DNA of 5,852 nucleotides from Thiotrichaceae bacterium (GTDB lineage Bacteria > Pseudomonadota > Gammaproteobacteria > Thiotrichales > Thiotrichaceae). A program made the translations under genes and the position numbers. The stretch is taken from positions 1-5,852 of the forward strand of contig JALVRY010000168.1 in NCBI GenBank assembly GCA_027024625.1, given 5' to 3'. This document shows positions 1-5,582 of the stretch, one piece after another (position 1 is the first letter of the stretch; each line of letters opens with the position of its first letter). The notes under the pieces were generated by a model that saw only the letters and a program-made list of their open reading frames with translations, did not search any database and was not told the origin of the DNA.

Positions 1-13
1 TTGTTATACTTCT

Positions 14-33
14 GTAAGCATCTAACCCACCCC
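14..33 (+). repeat. Possible left end (terminal repeat) of the IS66 relic
   Basis: GTAAGCATCTAACCC begins at 14, and IS66-family ends commonly begin GTAAGC. It lies about 78 bases before the TnpB relic, on the expected side. I see no matching right end (a sequence ending GCTTAC) before the comEA gene, and no target-site duplication. The call rests only on the short motif and its position. Confidence 0.35.
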
Positions 34-91
34 ACCTAGGCATAAACACAGCAAGCACCAAACTAACTCCTTCAAAATTAGTAAGGCAGTA

Positions 92-341
92 ATGAAACAA
101 TCAAGTATGAAAATGTTTGTGAATCCGCCGTGTCTTTATCTTTCCCCTGAGCCTGTTGATTTTCTCAAGGCAATAGATGAGTGGCTCTTATCGTTGAGCA
201 GGATATGGAACTATTATCTCTTATAAAATCGATATTTATCTTCTGTAAAAAAAACGAAACAAGATTAATATATTTTATTGGGATAAAATAGAATTTTATC
301 CCTGGTATAAACGACTGGAGAAGCAACGGGTAGTGAGTTAA
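92..341 (+). pseudogene. IS66-family accessory protein TnpB, frameshifted relic
   Basis: No single frame is open, but three consecutive pieces together read like IS66 TnpB. Piece one (ATG at 92, to about 178) gives LYLSPEPVDFLKAID, matching the family's N-terminal YL..EPVDFRKSIDGL signature. Piece two (about 196-252, a different frame) gives EQDMELLSLIKSIFIFCKK, matching the central segment that ends in FxFCN. Piece three (255-341, the third frame) gives RNKINIFYWDK and then YPWYKRLEKQRVVS, matching the hallmark KILYWDxxGFCLWxKRLE block, and ends in TAA. The second shift lies at an eight-A run (247-254). Read straight through, the first ATG gives only 44 codons, to the stop at 224-226. TnpB is an accessory protein needed for transposition in IS66 elements that carry it; this copy is dead. 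Neither TnpA nor the TnpC transposase is recognisable. A further weak trace (about 344-412, with GYYMSH in one frame and TDFQVIYF in another) may be the decayed C-terminus. I infer an old insertion. Confidence 0.8.
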
Positions 342-411
342 AACTGTGGTTGGGTACTATATGAGCCATACAACTAGTGTAAGTGACTGATTTTCAAGTT
401 ATATATTTCTA

Positions 412-485
412 GGAAGTAGAATTACATGTATTAACAACAGCTTTAACCCACTGCCACATAAAGGTCTCAGTGGAAATAGAACAAT
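412..485. other. Short gene-free stretch with a CCACTG/CAGTGG inverted repeat
   Basis: Between the IS relic and the comEA stop codon there is no convincing reading frame. The one structure is CCACTG (448-453) paired with CAGTGG (468-473), a 6-bp stem around a 14-base loop. It lies just downstream of comEA on the minus strand. No T-run follows on that strand, so it is at best a weak 3'-end structure rather than a canonical terminator. Confidence 0.3.
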
Positions 486-887
486 CTAAGACTTCTTCTT
501 AGGTTCTATTGCCTTGGCAGCGCCTTCTTTTTTTAGTTTGCCTTTCTGTATTTCGGCATTATTGCTGTCTGTTTTTCTTGTCGCTTTATTCTTCCCATCT
601 TTCTTAGCTGGAACTGTTGTCACACCCTCTGTCAAAGATAAGTCTTTTTTGATTTTATTAAAAATACCTTCACCAATGCCTTTGACTTCCATAATCTCTT
701 CAATTGTCTTAAATTCTTTATGCTCTGTACGATATTTGACAATATTTTCTGCTTTTTTCTGACCTATACCTTTAAGGTAGTGTTGAAATGTAGCGGCATC
801 AGATTTATTGAGGTTCACGATTTCTGCAAATGCAGAGAATGATAATAGTGATAGAATAGTTAATAATAACAATGATTTAATTTTCAT
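486..887 (-). CDS. comEA: ComEA-like periplasmic helix-hairpin-helix DNA-binding protein with lysine-rich tail
   Basis: The 133-residue protein starts with a Sec signal peptide: MKIK, a Leu-rich core, then SAFA with likely cleavage after A21. The mature part opens with VNLNKSDA, the typical ComEA/HhH start. Two helix-hairpin-helix motifs follow, LKGIGQKKAENIV (38-50) and VKGIGEGIFNKI (68-79), which together bind DNA backbone without sequence specificity. In naturally competent Gram-negatives ComEA is a small periplasmic protein that captures incoming DNA and ratchets it through the outer membrane. After about residue 86 there is a 47-residue low-complexity tail rich in Lys, Ala and Glu and ending KKKS; many proteobacterial ComEA proteins are only about 90-110 residues, so this tail is extra. 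The start is well supported: AAGGAG (plus-strand 893-898) lies five bases upstream of ATG. The gene stands alone, and no other competence genes are in the window, so the uptake role is inferred from the domain. A general HhH DNA-binding protein of unknown role is the alternative. Confidence 0.82.
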   Translation of the reverse strand: MKIKSLLLLTILSLLSFSAFAEIVNLNKSDAATFQHYLKGIGQKKAENIVKYRTEHKEFKTIEEIMEVKGIGEGIFNKIKKDLSLTEGVTTVPAKKDGKNKATRKTDSNNAEIQKGKLKKEGAAKAIEPKKKS

Positions 888-939
888 TATAGCTCCTTAT
901 TTTTTGTTGGATTAGAAAGGGTTATAAAGAGTACATTGT

Positions 940-952
940 GATAATTGTTATC
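940..952. promoter_or_regulatory. Palindrome GATAA-N3-TTATC between divergent genes; possible operator
   Basis: GATAATTGTTATC is a perfect 5-bp inverted repeat with a 3-base centre. It is the clearest symmetric element in the 130-base divergent region between comEA and the lipoprotein gene, so a regulator bound here could affect either. Promoter hexamers nearby are weak: TATAAC on the minus strand (about 922-927), and TAAAAT on the plus strand (987-992) without a good -35. Regulation is a guess from symmetry and position. In a region this AT-rich such a palindrome can occur by chance. Confidence 0.3.
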
Positions 953-1017
953 TCCTATTTTCCTGATAAATGGAATAGTATTTGTTTAAAATAAGCAGCT
1001 ATTACAGGTATTGAATA

Positions 1018-1374
1018 ATGAAAAATATAATAATCCGTAACATAACGACAATTATGATCAGCGTATTGTTGCTGAGCTGCTCATCAGCAAAAAATTCATC
1101 AGAAATACAATTATATCGTGGTGAATATCGCTCTGGTTTTGAATTAAGTGCTTTTGTTCCAGAAAATGGCAAAGAGCGTTGGTGGTTGAGTTTTGCTGGT
1201 GATGTTGATAGAAGTAAATTGAATACGACGGTGGCAACAGAAAGGCGTTTTGATAGCAATAATTATAAGCTTCTCATCAAGGGAAAACTGAGTGAAAAAG
1301 GGCATTATGGCCACATGGGTGCTTATACGAGGGAAATCACTGTGACTGAAATTATAGAGGCTGTAAAATTATGA
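1018..1374 (+). CDS. Small conserved outer-membrane lipoprotein of unknown function
   Basis: The 118-residue protein has a type II signal peptide: a basic start (MKNIIIRN), a hydrophobic core, and the lipobox L18-L19-S20-C21. Cys21 should be lipidated, and Ser at +2 favours sorting to the outer membrane. The mature part is short and probably mostly beta. It contains ERWWLSF (53-59) and a C-terminal block LIKGKLSEKGHYGHMGAYTREI (86-107). That Gly/Tyr-rich block followed by VTEI looks like the conserved core of a family of small Gram-negative lipoproteins, which I cannot name with confidence. The ribosome site is weak (CAGG at 1005-1008). The stop overlaps the start of the DUF1415 gene as ATGA, so the two are co-translated and probably co-regulated. 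Lipoprotein status is well supported; the role is unknown. Confidence 0.8.
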   Translation: MKNIIIRNITTIMISVLLLSCSSAKNSSEIQLYRGEYRSGFELSAFVPENGKERWWLSFAGDVDRSKLNTTVATERRFDSNNYKLLIKGKLSEKGHYGHMGAYTREITVTEIIEAVKL

Positions 1375-1907
1375 CCTTGCCCTTAGCCATTCGTCAGACA
1401 CAATGTTGGCTGAAAAATGTAGTAATTGCCCATAATATTTGCCCTTTTGCTAAACGAGAATTTGATCGAGGTAGTATTCGTTACCACTTAATGCCTGAGG
1501 ATTTACGTGAAGGTTTGGATATTTTTTTGAATGAGTTACAGCGTTTAGATTGTGATTCTAATATCGAGACAAGCCTTTTAATTTATCCTTCAAGTCTTAA
1601 TGATTTTGAAGAGTATCTTGATTATCACGCAATAGTGACTCAGCTATTGATTGATAACAATTATGAAGGTGTCTATCAACTAGCAACATTTCATCCTGAT
1701 TATGTGTTTGAAGGCAGTGATATTGATGATGCTGCAAACTATACTAATCGCTCACCTTATCCAATGTTTCACTTAATTCGTGAGCTTAGCTTAGAAAGGG
1801 CTTTGCAACATTATCCTAATCCTGAAGAAATTCCTGAACGAAATATTCGCTACACGCGGAAATTAGGCTTAACAATGATGAAAGACATGTTGAAGGATTG
1901 CCTCTAG
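1371..1907 (+). CDS. DUF1415 family protein
   Basis: This 178-residue soluble protein has no signal peptide or membrane segment and is close to full length for DUF1415. The family signatures are present: HNICPFAKRE (21-30) with a conserved Cys (C24), QLATFHPDYVF (103-113), NYTNRSPYP (123-131) and FHLIRE (133-138). The C-terminus, IRYTRKLGLTMMKDML, is also typical. DUF1415 is found widely in Proteobacteria, is cytoplasmic, and to my knowledge has no established function; the conserved Cys, His, Asn and Arg patches suggest an enzyme or ligand-binding fold, which is inference. The ATG lies inside ATGA overlapping the lipoprotein stop, with AGAGG (1356-1360) about ten bases upstream, so translation is probably coupled. 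It converges on the SpeD-like gene, whose stop lies 28 bases away on the other strand; I see no convincing terminator in that gap. Confidence 0.87.
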   Translation: MTLPLAIRQTQCWLKNVVIAHNICPFAKREFDRGSIRYHLMPEDLREGLDIFLNELQRLDCDSNIETSLLIYPSSLNDFEEYLDYHAIVTQLLIDNNYEGVYQLATFHPDYVFEGSDIDDAANYTNRSPYPMFHLIRELSLERALQHYPNPEEIPERNIRYTRKLGLTMMKDMLKDCL

Positions 1908-1935
1908 TTTTACTGAGACATTGCAAGGTCGGGGT

Positions 1936-2217
1936 TTAGATAATTTTAGAAAACTGCTGCAAACATAAAAGATACTTTTCTTTATTACAGCAACTTAGCT
2001 GAATGTAACTTTTCCCTTCTTCAGGGAAGGTATGCAATGCTAGGTGGCTTTCAGATAGAAGCCAGAGAGCAGTATACCCCTCTGGCTTAAAGTGATTTTC
2101 GATAAAGCCTAAGCAGTTGAAGTTAACATCCTCTAGTATTTGATTTAACTGATTTTTCAAAACATCGGGCTGTGTTTCGCTAAGCCATAATGATGTTTCG
2201 TGTATTTGGGCTTTCAT
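1936..2217 (-). CDS. Short SpeD-type (AdoMet decarboxylase family) pyruvoyl enzyme homologue
   Basis: The 93-residue protein carries the core signature of prokaryotic S-adenosylmethionine decarboxylase: LLSESHLALHTFPEEG (53-68). In SpeD the Glu-Ser bond is self-cleaved and the Ser becomes the pyruvoyl cofactor; here that is E56-S57. The other two catalytic residues fall at family spacing: His62 (Ser+5) and Cys77 (Ser+20), matching Ser63, His68 and Cys83 of the Thermotoga enzyme. The protein should therefore process itself. It is shorter than usual class 1b SpeD (about 120-130 residues), with only 16 residues after Cys77, and has HTFPE where HTWPE is typical. Decarboxylated AdoMet feeds spermidine synthase, but no speE is present here. 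Some SpeD homologues have become arginine or ornithine decarboxylases, so the substrate is open. The ATG is the only sensible start; there is no clear Shine-Dalgarno, and the DUF2058 stop lies 11 bases upstream, so re-initiation is likely. Confidence 0.75.
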   Translation of the reverse strand: MKAQIHETSLWLSETQPDVLKNQLNQILEDVNFNCLGFIENHFKPEGYTALWLLSESHLALHTFPEEGKSYIQLSCCNKEKYLLCLQQFSKII

Positions 2218-2228
2218 TTTGTTGTGTA

Positions 2229-2786
2229 TTACTGAATGGGACCAAGCTCATCATCGCTGCTATCTGTTGCAGGTATAATAATTAATTTATTAGGATCAAT
2301 TTGACGTAATTCATCAACAATATTCATTGGGATTAAGCAACGTCGTCCGCCTAAAAAGGTAATCGCAAGTTCGCCTTGAACAAGAGATTCTTGTTGCTGT
2401 TCTGTGACGTAAAGATACTTGATATTCGTACCCACAACAAAATTGTAGCGAATTTCCGCATCTTCAACATTTTGTAGATTATCTAATAGAAGCTTGCGAA
2501 TCTTTTTTGCGTTAAGTTTTTTTAATCTGGCTGCTTCTTTTTTCTTCTTTTCAGCCTCTTCCCTCTCTTGACGCTCTACAGTATTGCGTTGCTGATAAAA
2601 TTGAGCAAGATCAGATACGGGCTTTTTCTTCTTTTTAGGACGATTCTGCTGTGGCTTGTTAGCAGTATTTTTTGCCTTTGATGTAAACTTTTTCTTTGAC
2701 CTTTTTTTAGATTCTTGTGCCTTTTTAAGCTGTTCTTCTGTTGCGATACCTGCTCCTAAAAGCTGGTCTTGTAAGGATTTAGCCAT
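2229..2786 (-). CDS. DUF2058 family protein (YaiL-like)
   Basis: This 185-residue protein has the standard DUF2058 layout. The N-terminus SLQDQLLGAGIATEEQL (4-20) is the family's opening helix. A long, highly charged Lys/Arg/Glu region follows (about 21-95), with basic clusters (SKKRSKKK, PKKKKK) and a likely coiled coil (RQEREEAEKKKKEAARLKKL). A folded C-terminal domain (about 96-172) contains RYNFVVGTNIKYLYVT and GGRRCLIP. The E. coli member is YaiL; the highly basic middle suggests nucleic-acid or ribosome association, but I know of no firmly established molecular role. The protein is cytoplasmic. A candidate promoter lies about 40-65 bases upstream, so transcription probably starts here and continues into the SpeD-like gene. 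The ribosome site is poor. The acidic C-terminal tail (DSSDDELGPIQ) is a visible oddity. Confidence 0.85.
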   Translation of the reverse strand: MAKSLQDQLLGAGIATEEQLKKAQESKKRSKKKFTSKAKNTANKPQQNRPKKKKKPVSDLAQFYQQRNTVERQEREEAEKKKKEAARLKKLNAKKIRKLLLDNLQNVEDAEIRYNFVVGTNIKYLYVTEQQQESLVQGELAITFLGGRRCLIPMNIVDELRQIDPNKLIIIPATDSSDDELGPIQ

Positions 2787-2805
2787 AATGTTTTACTGTA
2801 ACAAT

Positions 2806-2821
2806 GATTCTCAAAGGAATC
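2806..2821. repeat. Small inverted repeat GATTC/GAATC at the predicted transcription start
   Basis: GATTC (2806-2810) and GAATC (2817-2821) form a 5-bp inverted repeat around six bases (six pairs if one T-G pair is counted). It lies at the predicted start site of the DUF2058 transcript. It could be an operator or a 5' hairpin. GATTCTC recurs at 2864-2870. The repeat is short and may be chance. Confidence 0.25.
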
Positions 2822-2823
2822 GC

Positions 2824-2852
2824 ATTTAACCTGCTTCGTGCTAATATTTCAA
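2824..2852 (-). promoter_or_regulatory. Candidate sigma-70 promoter for the DUF2058/speD-like pair
   Basis: On the minus strand, TTGAAA (-35, plus-strand 2847-2852) is followed after exactly 17 bases by TTAAAT (-10, plus-strand 2824-2829). These match the consensus at 5 of 6 and 4 of 6 positions. Transcription would start near 2817, giving a leader of about 30 bases before the DUF2058 ATG. The element lies in the 94-base gap after the upstream gene, where a new promoter makes sense. Confidence 0.5.
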
Positions 2853-2880
2853 GTATGGTCATGGATTCTCGGGGTAAATG

Positions 2881-3543
2881 CTATTCTTTTAGTTCAATCT
2901 GTAAGCGGCCTTCTTCTACGTGAATATCTTTAACGCCATCAGCAAAGGCTTTCCAGAAACCTTCCTGTCCACCAAACTCCTTCACCAAGTCAACATTTTT
3001 CATTCCACCTAACCATGCATTGGGGATGGGAACGCCCATAATGGAAACACCTTTTAATATAACAATGGGGCGAGAATCACGGTAAGCAAGTTCTAGCCCT
3101 GCGGAGGCTTTAATGGTTTTACCGCCTAATATGGGAAAATCAGGATCAACAGGGATGAGTAGTTTGCCACTGGCAAGATTATCAGAAAGATCAATTGCTA
3201 AACGCTCAGCCAAGTTAGTATTTTTTGCCAGTAAAGCGTTGAGTTCCTTTTCAGTGAGTCCTACATTGCGATCTGCACCCTCTTCGCTATAAGGCTCTGG
3301 TGTGAGTATTTTAGCGTCCTGATTAGGGTTGTCTTTTTTCACTGCTCCAAAAATACCAAAATTATTGAGTTTCTTTTCAAGCACTGTTTCTTCTTTGCTG
3401 CTTAACTCAACAGGATCAAATGACTTTTGGAAGAAATAATAATTGATAATCCAAACCGTTAAGCCGACAGAAATGGCTATCGTTAAGAACATCAAGCCCA
3501 TAATGCCTAAGCAACCTAAGCCTTTTTTGCTTTCTTTTTCCAT
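2881..3543 (-). CDS. Membrane-anchored periplasmic protein of unknown function
   Basis: The 220-residue protein has a basic N-terminus (MEKESKKG), one membrane helix (about 9-34) and then a 180-residue soluble part predicted to be periplasmic. A charged, Pro-containing linker (about 40-95) leads to a well-ordered domain beginning LTEKELNALLAKN (96-108). It continues with IDLSDNLASGKLLIPVDPDF (117-136), LGGKTIKA and VSIMGVPIPNAWLGG (166-180), and ends EEGRLQIELKE. The alternating strands after an LTEKELNALL helix recall anchored beta-rich lipid- or ligand-binding domains such as YpmS (DUF2140) or DUF2993; this is only an impression of layout. I do not recognise a named family. AAGGTG (3555-3560) is 11 bases upstream of ATG. 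The gene follows the kinase by 39 bases on the same strand, so it is probably the last gene of that operon and acts at the envelope. Confidence 0.72.
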   Translation of the reverse strand: MEKESKKGLGCLGIMGLMFLTIAISVGLTVWIINYYFFQKSFDPVELSSKEETVLEKKLNNFGIFGAVKKDNPNQDAKILTPEPYSEEGADRNVGLTEKELNALLAKNTNLAERLAIDLSDNLASGKLLIPVDPDFPILGGKTIKASAGLELAYRDSRPIVILKGVSIMGVPIPNAWLGGMKNVDLVKEFGGQEGFWKAFADGVKDIHVEEGRLQIELKE

Positions 3544-3582
3544 TTGTATTATTTCACCTTATTGAGGAGACTAGGGCGGAGC

Positions 3583-4317
3583 TTACTTTCTACCTCGCAA
3601 TTTGTTCTTTAATTCACGTTGATAGGTGAGTTTATTACGATAATCTCGTGTCATCGTAAATAATTTATCTTCAGATTCGTGCATTAGTATTGCGTAGGGT
3701 TTAATGAGTATAGCGAGTGTTTCATCATCCATCATTAATCGAGCAAAATTCATTAAACGATCTTGCAAGCTTAATATTTTGAATTGCATACGATTTACGT
3801 CAACAATTTTAAACTGATATTGGCTATTTTCTTGTTTAATCAATATGTTACCGGGTGAATAATCACGGTGCAGAATGTCTTTTTGATGGAGTTGATAGGT
3901 AAACTCAGAAAATTTTTCTAAAACCTCAACCCTATTCGCAAAGTCCTTTTCTAAAAAAACGGGGCGAATTGTAAAATCATAATCAAAATGACGAGAAATG
4001 TAATAACTGTGGTCAAGTAAGCCACTTTTATATTTTTCAATATATGCAATGGCTTCGGGGCAAAGTTTTTTTCCTAGCCTCAAAGAATATAAGTAAGAGC
4101 GTTTGGCTTTAGATGCACGTAAGTACCGATAGACAAAGCGATTTACAACATTAGGTACTTTAAACGACTTAATAACATAATCTTCACCCTCAAATTCTAC
4201 GACTCGAATTTCATTACGTTCGGCATGTAATACCTGTTTTGATTGTTGAAAGTAAGCTTCAATATCATCTATCAATGGCTGTAAATTAGAATATTTTGTA
4301 TTAAGTTCGTATTTCAT
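3583..4317 (-). CDS. LPS-kinase-type protein (InaA/WaaP/Kdo-kinase superfamily)
   Basis: The 244-residue cytoplasmic protein has a eukaryotic-like kinase core of the lipopolysaccharide kinase group. Visible residues are the ATP-binding Lys in YVIKSF (K50), the catalytic loop LHRDYSPGNILI (149-160, with D152 and N157), and a metal-binding IVDVNRMQF (171-179, D173). The DxNRxxF form of the last motif, in place of DFG, is typical of this group. The N-terminal lobe is rich in basic residues (NRFVYRYLRASKAKRSY), as in enzymes acting at membrane-bound sugars. Family members phosphorylate sugars of the LPS core, such as heptose or Kdo. The substrate here is unknown, and some relatives lie in capsule or exopolysaccharide loci. 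The start ATG overlaps the stop of the glycosidase-like gene as ATGA, so the two are translationally coupled. All key catalytic residues are present, so the enzyme is probably active. Confidence 0.8.
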   Translation of the reverse strand: MKYELNTKYSNLQPLIDDIEAYFQQSKQVLHAERNEIRVVEFEGEDYVIKSFKVPNVVNRFVYRYLRASKAKRSYLYSLRLGKKLCPEAIAYIEKYKSGLLDHSYYISRHFDYDFTIRPVFLEKDFANRVEVLEKFSEFTYQLHQKDILHRDYSPGNILIKQENSQYQFKIVDVNRMQFKILSLQDRLMNFARLMMDDETLAILIKPYAILMHESEDKLFTMTRDYRNKLTYQRELKNKLRGRK

Positions 4318-5570
4318 ACCGTCTCTTTTTCAATCAGGTAAACGGGGGATTCACCAAGCTGTATTTCAGTTTTTGTTTGCTCTTGTCCATCTCTCAATAT
4401 AATTTGTTTCTCTGCTGTATTAATGGTTGTTGGTGATAGTGCCCAGCAAACTTCCACCTTTTTCTCTGCCTGAAAATGAAGGCGATATAAATCACCTATT
4501 TGCTCAAATTTAACAAATTGTTTGTTCTGTATCTGAGCCAATAAGGTTTTAAAGGCATAGTAAGCAGGATATTTAATAAGCGAGTCTCCTCGATTATCAA
4601 CTAAGCCGTAACCTGGGGCAATAAGCTGATGCCAATAAACATTTTTTACCACGCCTGTTGTTAATACCAGTAAATAATAACGGACTAAGTAATTGGCATG
4701 ATCATCTAAGTCAATACATTCTGTTTCACTGGTAGGAGCATAAGGATGGGTGTTTTTAATAGGCCAATTGGTTTCTGTAATAACTATTTCAGGCTTACTT
4801 TTAGGGCTGAGACGAGTCATTGCATGCAGCAGATATAGCTTTTTTCTTATATCCAAAGCTAATTGTGTATTTTCAGGATTACCTCGACGATCTACATAAA
4901 GCAAACTGCTAAATTGATCATAACGTAGCCGATAGCCGTTAAATAAAGTACGAAGAGTGAAGTAATACTCAAAGTCAATAACAGATGAGCCAAGCAGAAT
5001 TAGTTCAGGATATTTTTCCTTTTTCAAAGTATAGGCGACACGAAAGACGCGCAAATACTCATCCATAGAAAAGATTGCCCACTTTTTGCGGTTAATCGCA
5101 TTGCCCATTTGAAAACGCTTAGTTAAGGAACCGAATTGCTCAAAAATTTGTTCAAGCGATTGGCGTAACATAGCAAGATCTGTTACATGACGACGGTCTT
5201 GTAATATATTAATGAGTAAATCTTTATCGGCATATTCTTGAGCGAAGTTTACATAGTTCTGAATATTTTCTATATCATGTAAAGGCATACGAATCAGCAG
5301 ATTATTGACCTGTAAATCATCAATCAACTGACGGGTGTCTTGTGGGTTTTTATCTTGATTAATACTCAAACCAAAAAATTTGCTTGTATCTAGCCTTGGT
5401 TTTACCGTAGGAACAATTAGGTAAAAAATGAAAGTAATCGGGAACATAACAAGGTTTGTTCCCAGCATCTTAAAAAAATCCCAAATGACGGAACGATAAA
5501 TTTTCCACTTATAAGCTTTGTCATGAATCATCTCAGGTTGATCAGAGTATGAGTCCCAGCGTAACGGCAT
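4314..5570 (-). CDS. Membrane-anchored TIM-barrel glycoside-hydrolase-like protein
   Basis: The 418-residue protein has a basic cytoplasmic N-terminus, one membrane helix (about 35-54) and a large domain expected in the periplasm. That domain reads like a clan GH-A (beta/alpha)8 barrel: KFFGLSIN near the start, LLIRMPL (91-97), QMGNAINRKKW (154-164), ILLGSSVIDF (191-200), IVITETNWP (262-270), VKNVYWHQL (308-316) and YPAYYAFKTL (334-343), then a small C-terminal beta domain. E266 in TETNWP fits the nucleophile on strand 7. The acid/base Glu normally follows Asn on strand 4 (an NE pair), but here the pair is N157-A158, so normal retaining hydrolysis is doubtful unless another residue serves. 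It may be a divergent enzyme, a transglycosidase or a glycan-binding protein. The start is good: AAGGAT (5579-5584) is eight bases upstream and overlaps the stop of the previous gene. The downstream kinase gene overlaps by four bases. I infer a role in envelope polysaccharide remodelling. Confidence 0.68.
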   Translation of the reverse strand: MPLRWDSYSDQPEMIHDKAYKWKIYRSVIWDFFKMLGTNLVMFPITFIFYLIVPTVKPRLDTSKFFGLSINQDKNPQDTRQLIDDLQVNNLLIRMPLHDIENIQNYVNFAQEYADKDLLINILQDRRHVTDLAMLRQSLEQIFEQFGSLTKRFQMGNAINRKKWAIFSMDEYLRVFRVAYTLKKEKYPELILLGSSVIDFEYYFTLRTLFNGYRLRYDQFSSLLYVDRRGNPENTQLALDIRKKLYLLHAMTRLSPKSKPEIVITETNWPIKNTHPYAPTSETECIDLDDHANYLVRYYLLVLTTGVVKNVYWHQLIAPGYGLVDNRGDSLIKYPAYYAFKTLLAQIQNKQFVKFEQIGDLYRLHFQAEKKVEVCWALSPTTINTAEKQIILRDGQEQTKTEIQLGESPVYLIEKETV

Positions 5571-5582
5571 CGTCGATTATCC

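Noticed and set aside
92..226. A 44-codon small gene with its own ATG and AAGG
   Set aside because: Its residues match the N-terminus of IS66 TnpB, and the rest of TnpB continues in other frames beyond its stop, so it is part of a pseudogene.
514..762. Plus-strand open frame of 82 codons
   Set aside because: It is antisense to the comEA-like gene, which has a signal peptide, two HhH motifs and a strong ribosome site; the plus-strand product is a hydrophobic, low-complexity shadow.
936..952. lac-operator-like GATAACAATT string (minus strand)
   Set aside because: Only one half resembles the lac operator and there is no LacI-type context; it is better described as a simple palindrome.
1002..1259. 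Minus-strand open frame of 85 codons
   Set aside because: It is antisense to the lipoprotein gene, with no ribosome site or family signal; the lipobox and ATGA overlap support the plus-strand gene.
1906..1955. AGTTTT/AAAACT inverted repeat as a bidirectional terminator between convergent genes
   Set aside because: The loop is nearly 40 bases, the arms are AT-only apart from one pair, and half of it lies within coding sequence.
2012..2028. TTCCCT/AGGGAA hairpin resembling a terminator
   Set aside because: It lies inside the SpeD-like gene across codons for the conserved FPEEGK stretch and has no T-run; protein constraint explains it.
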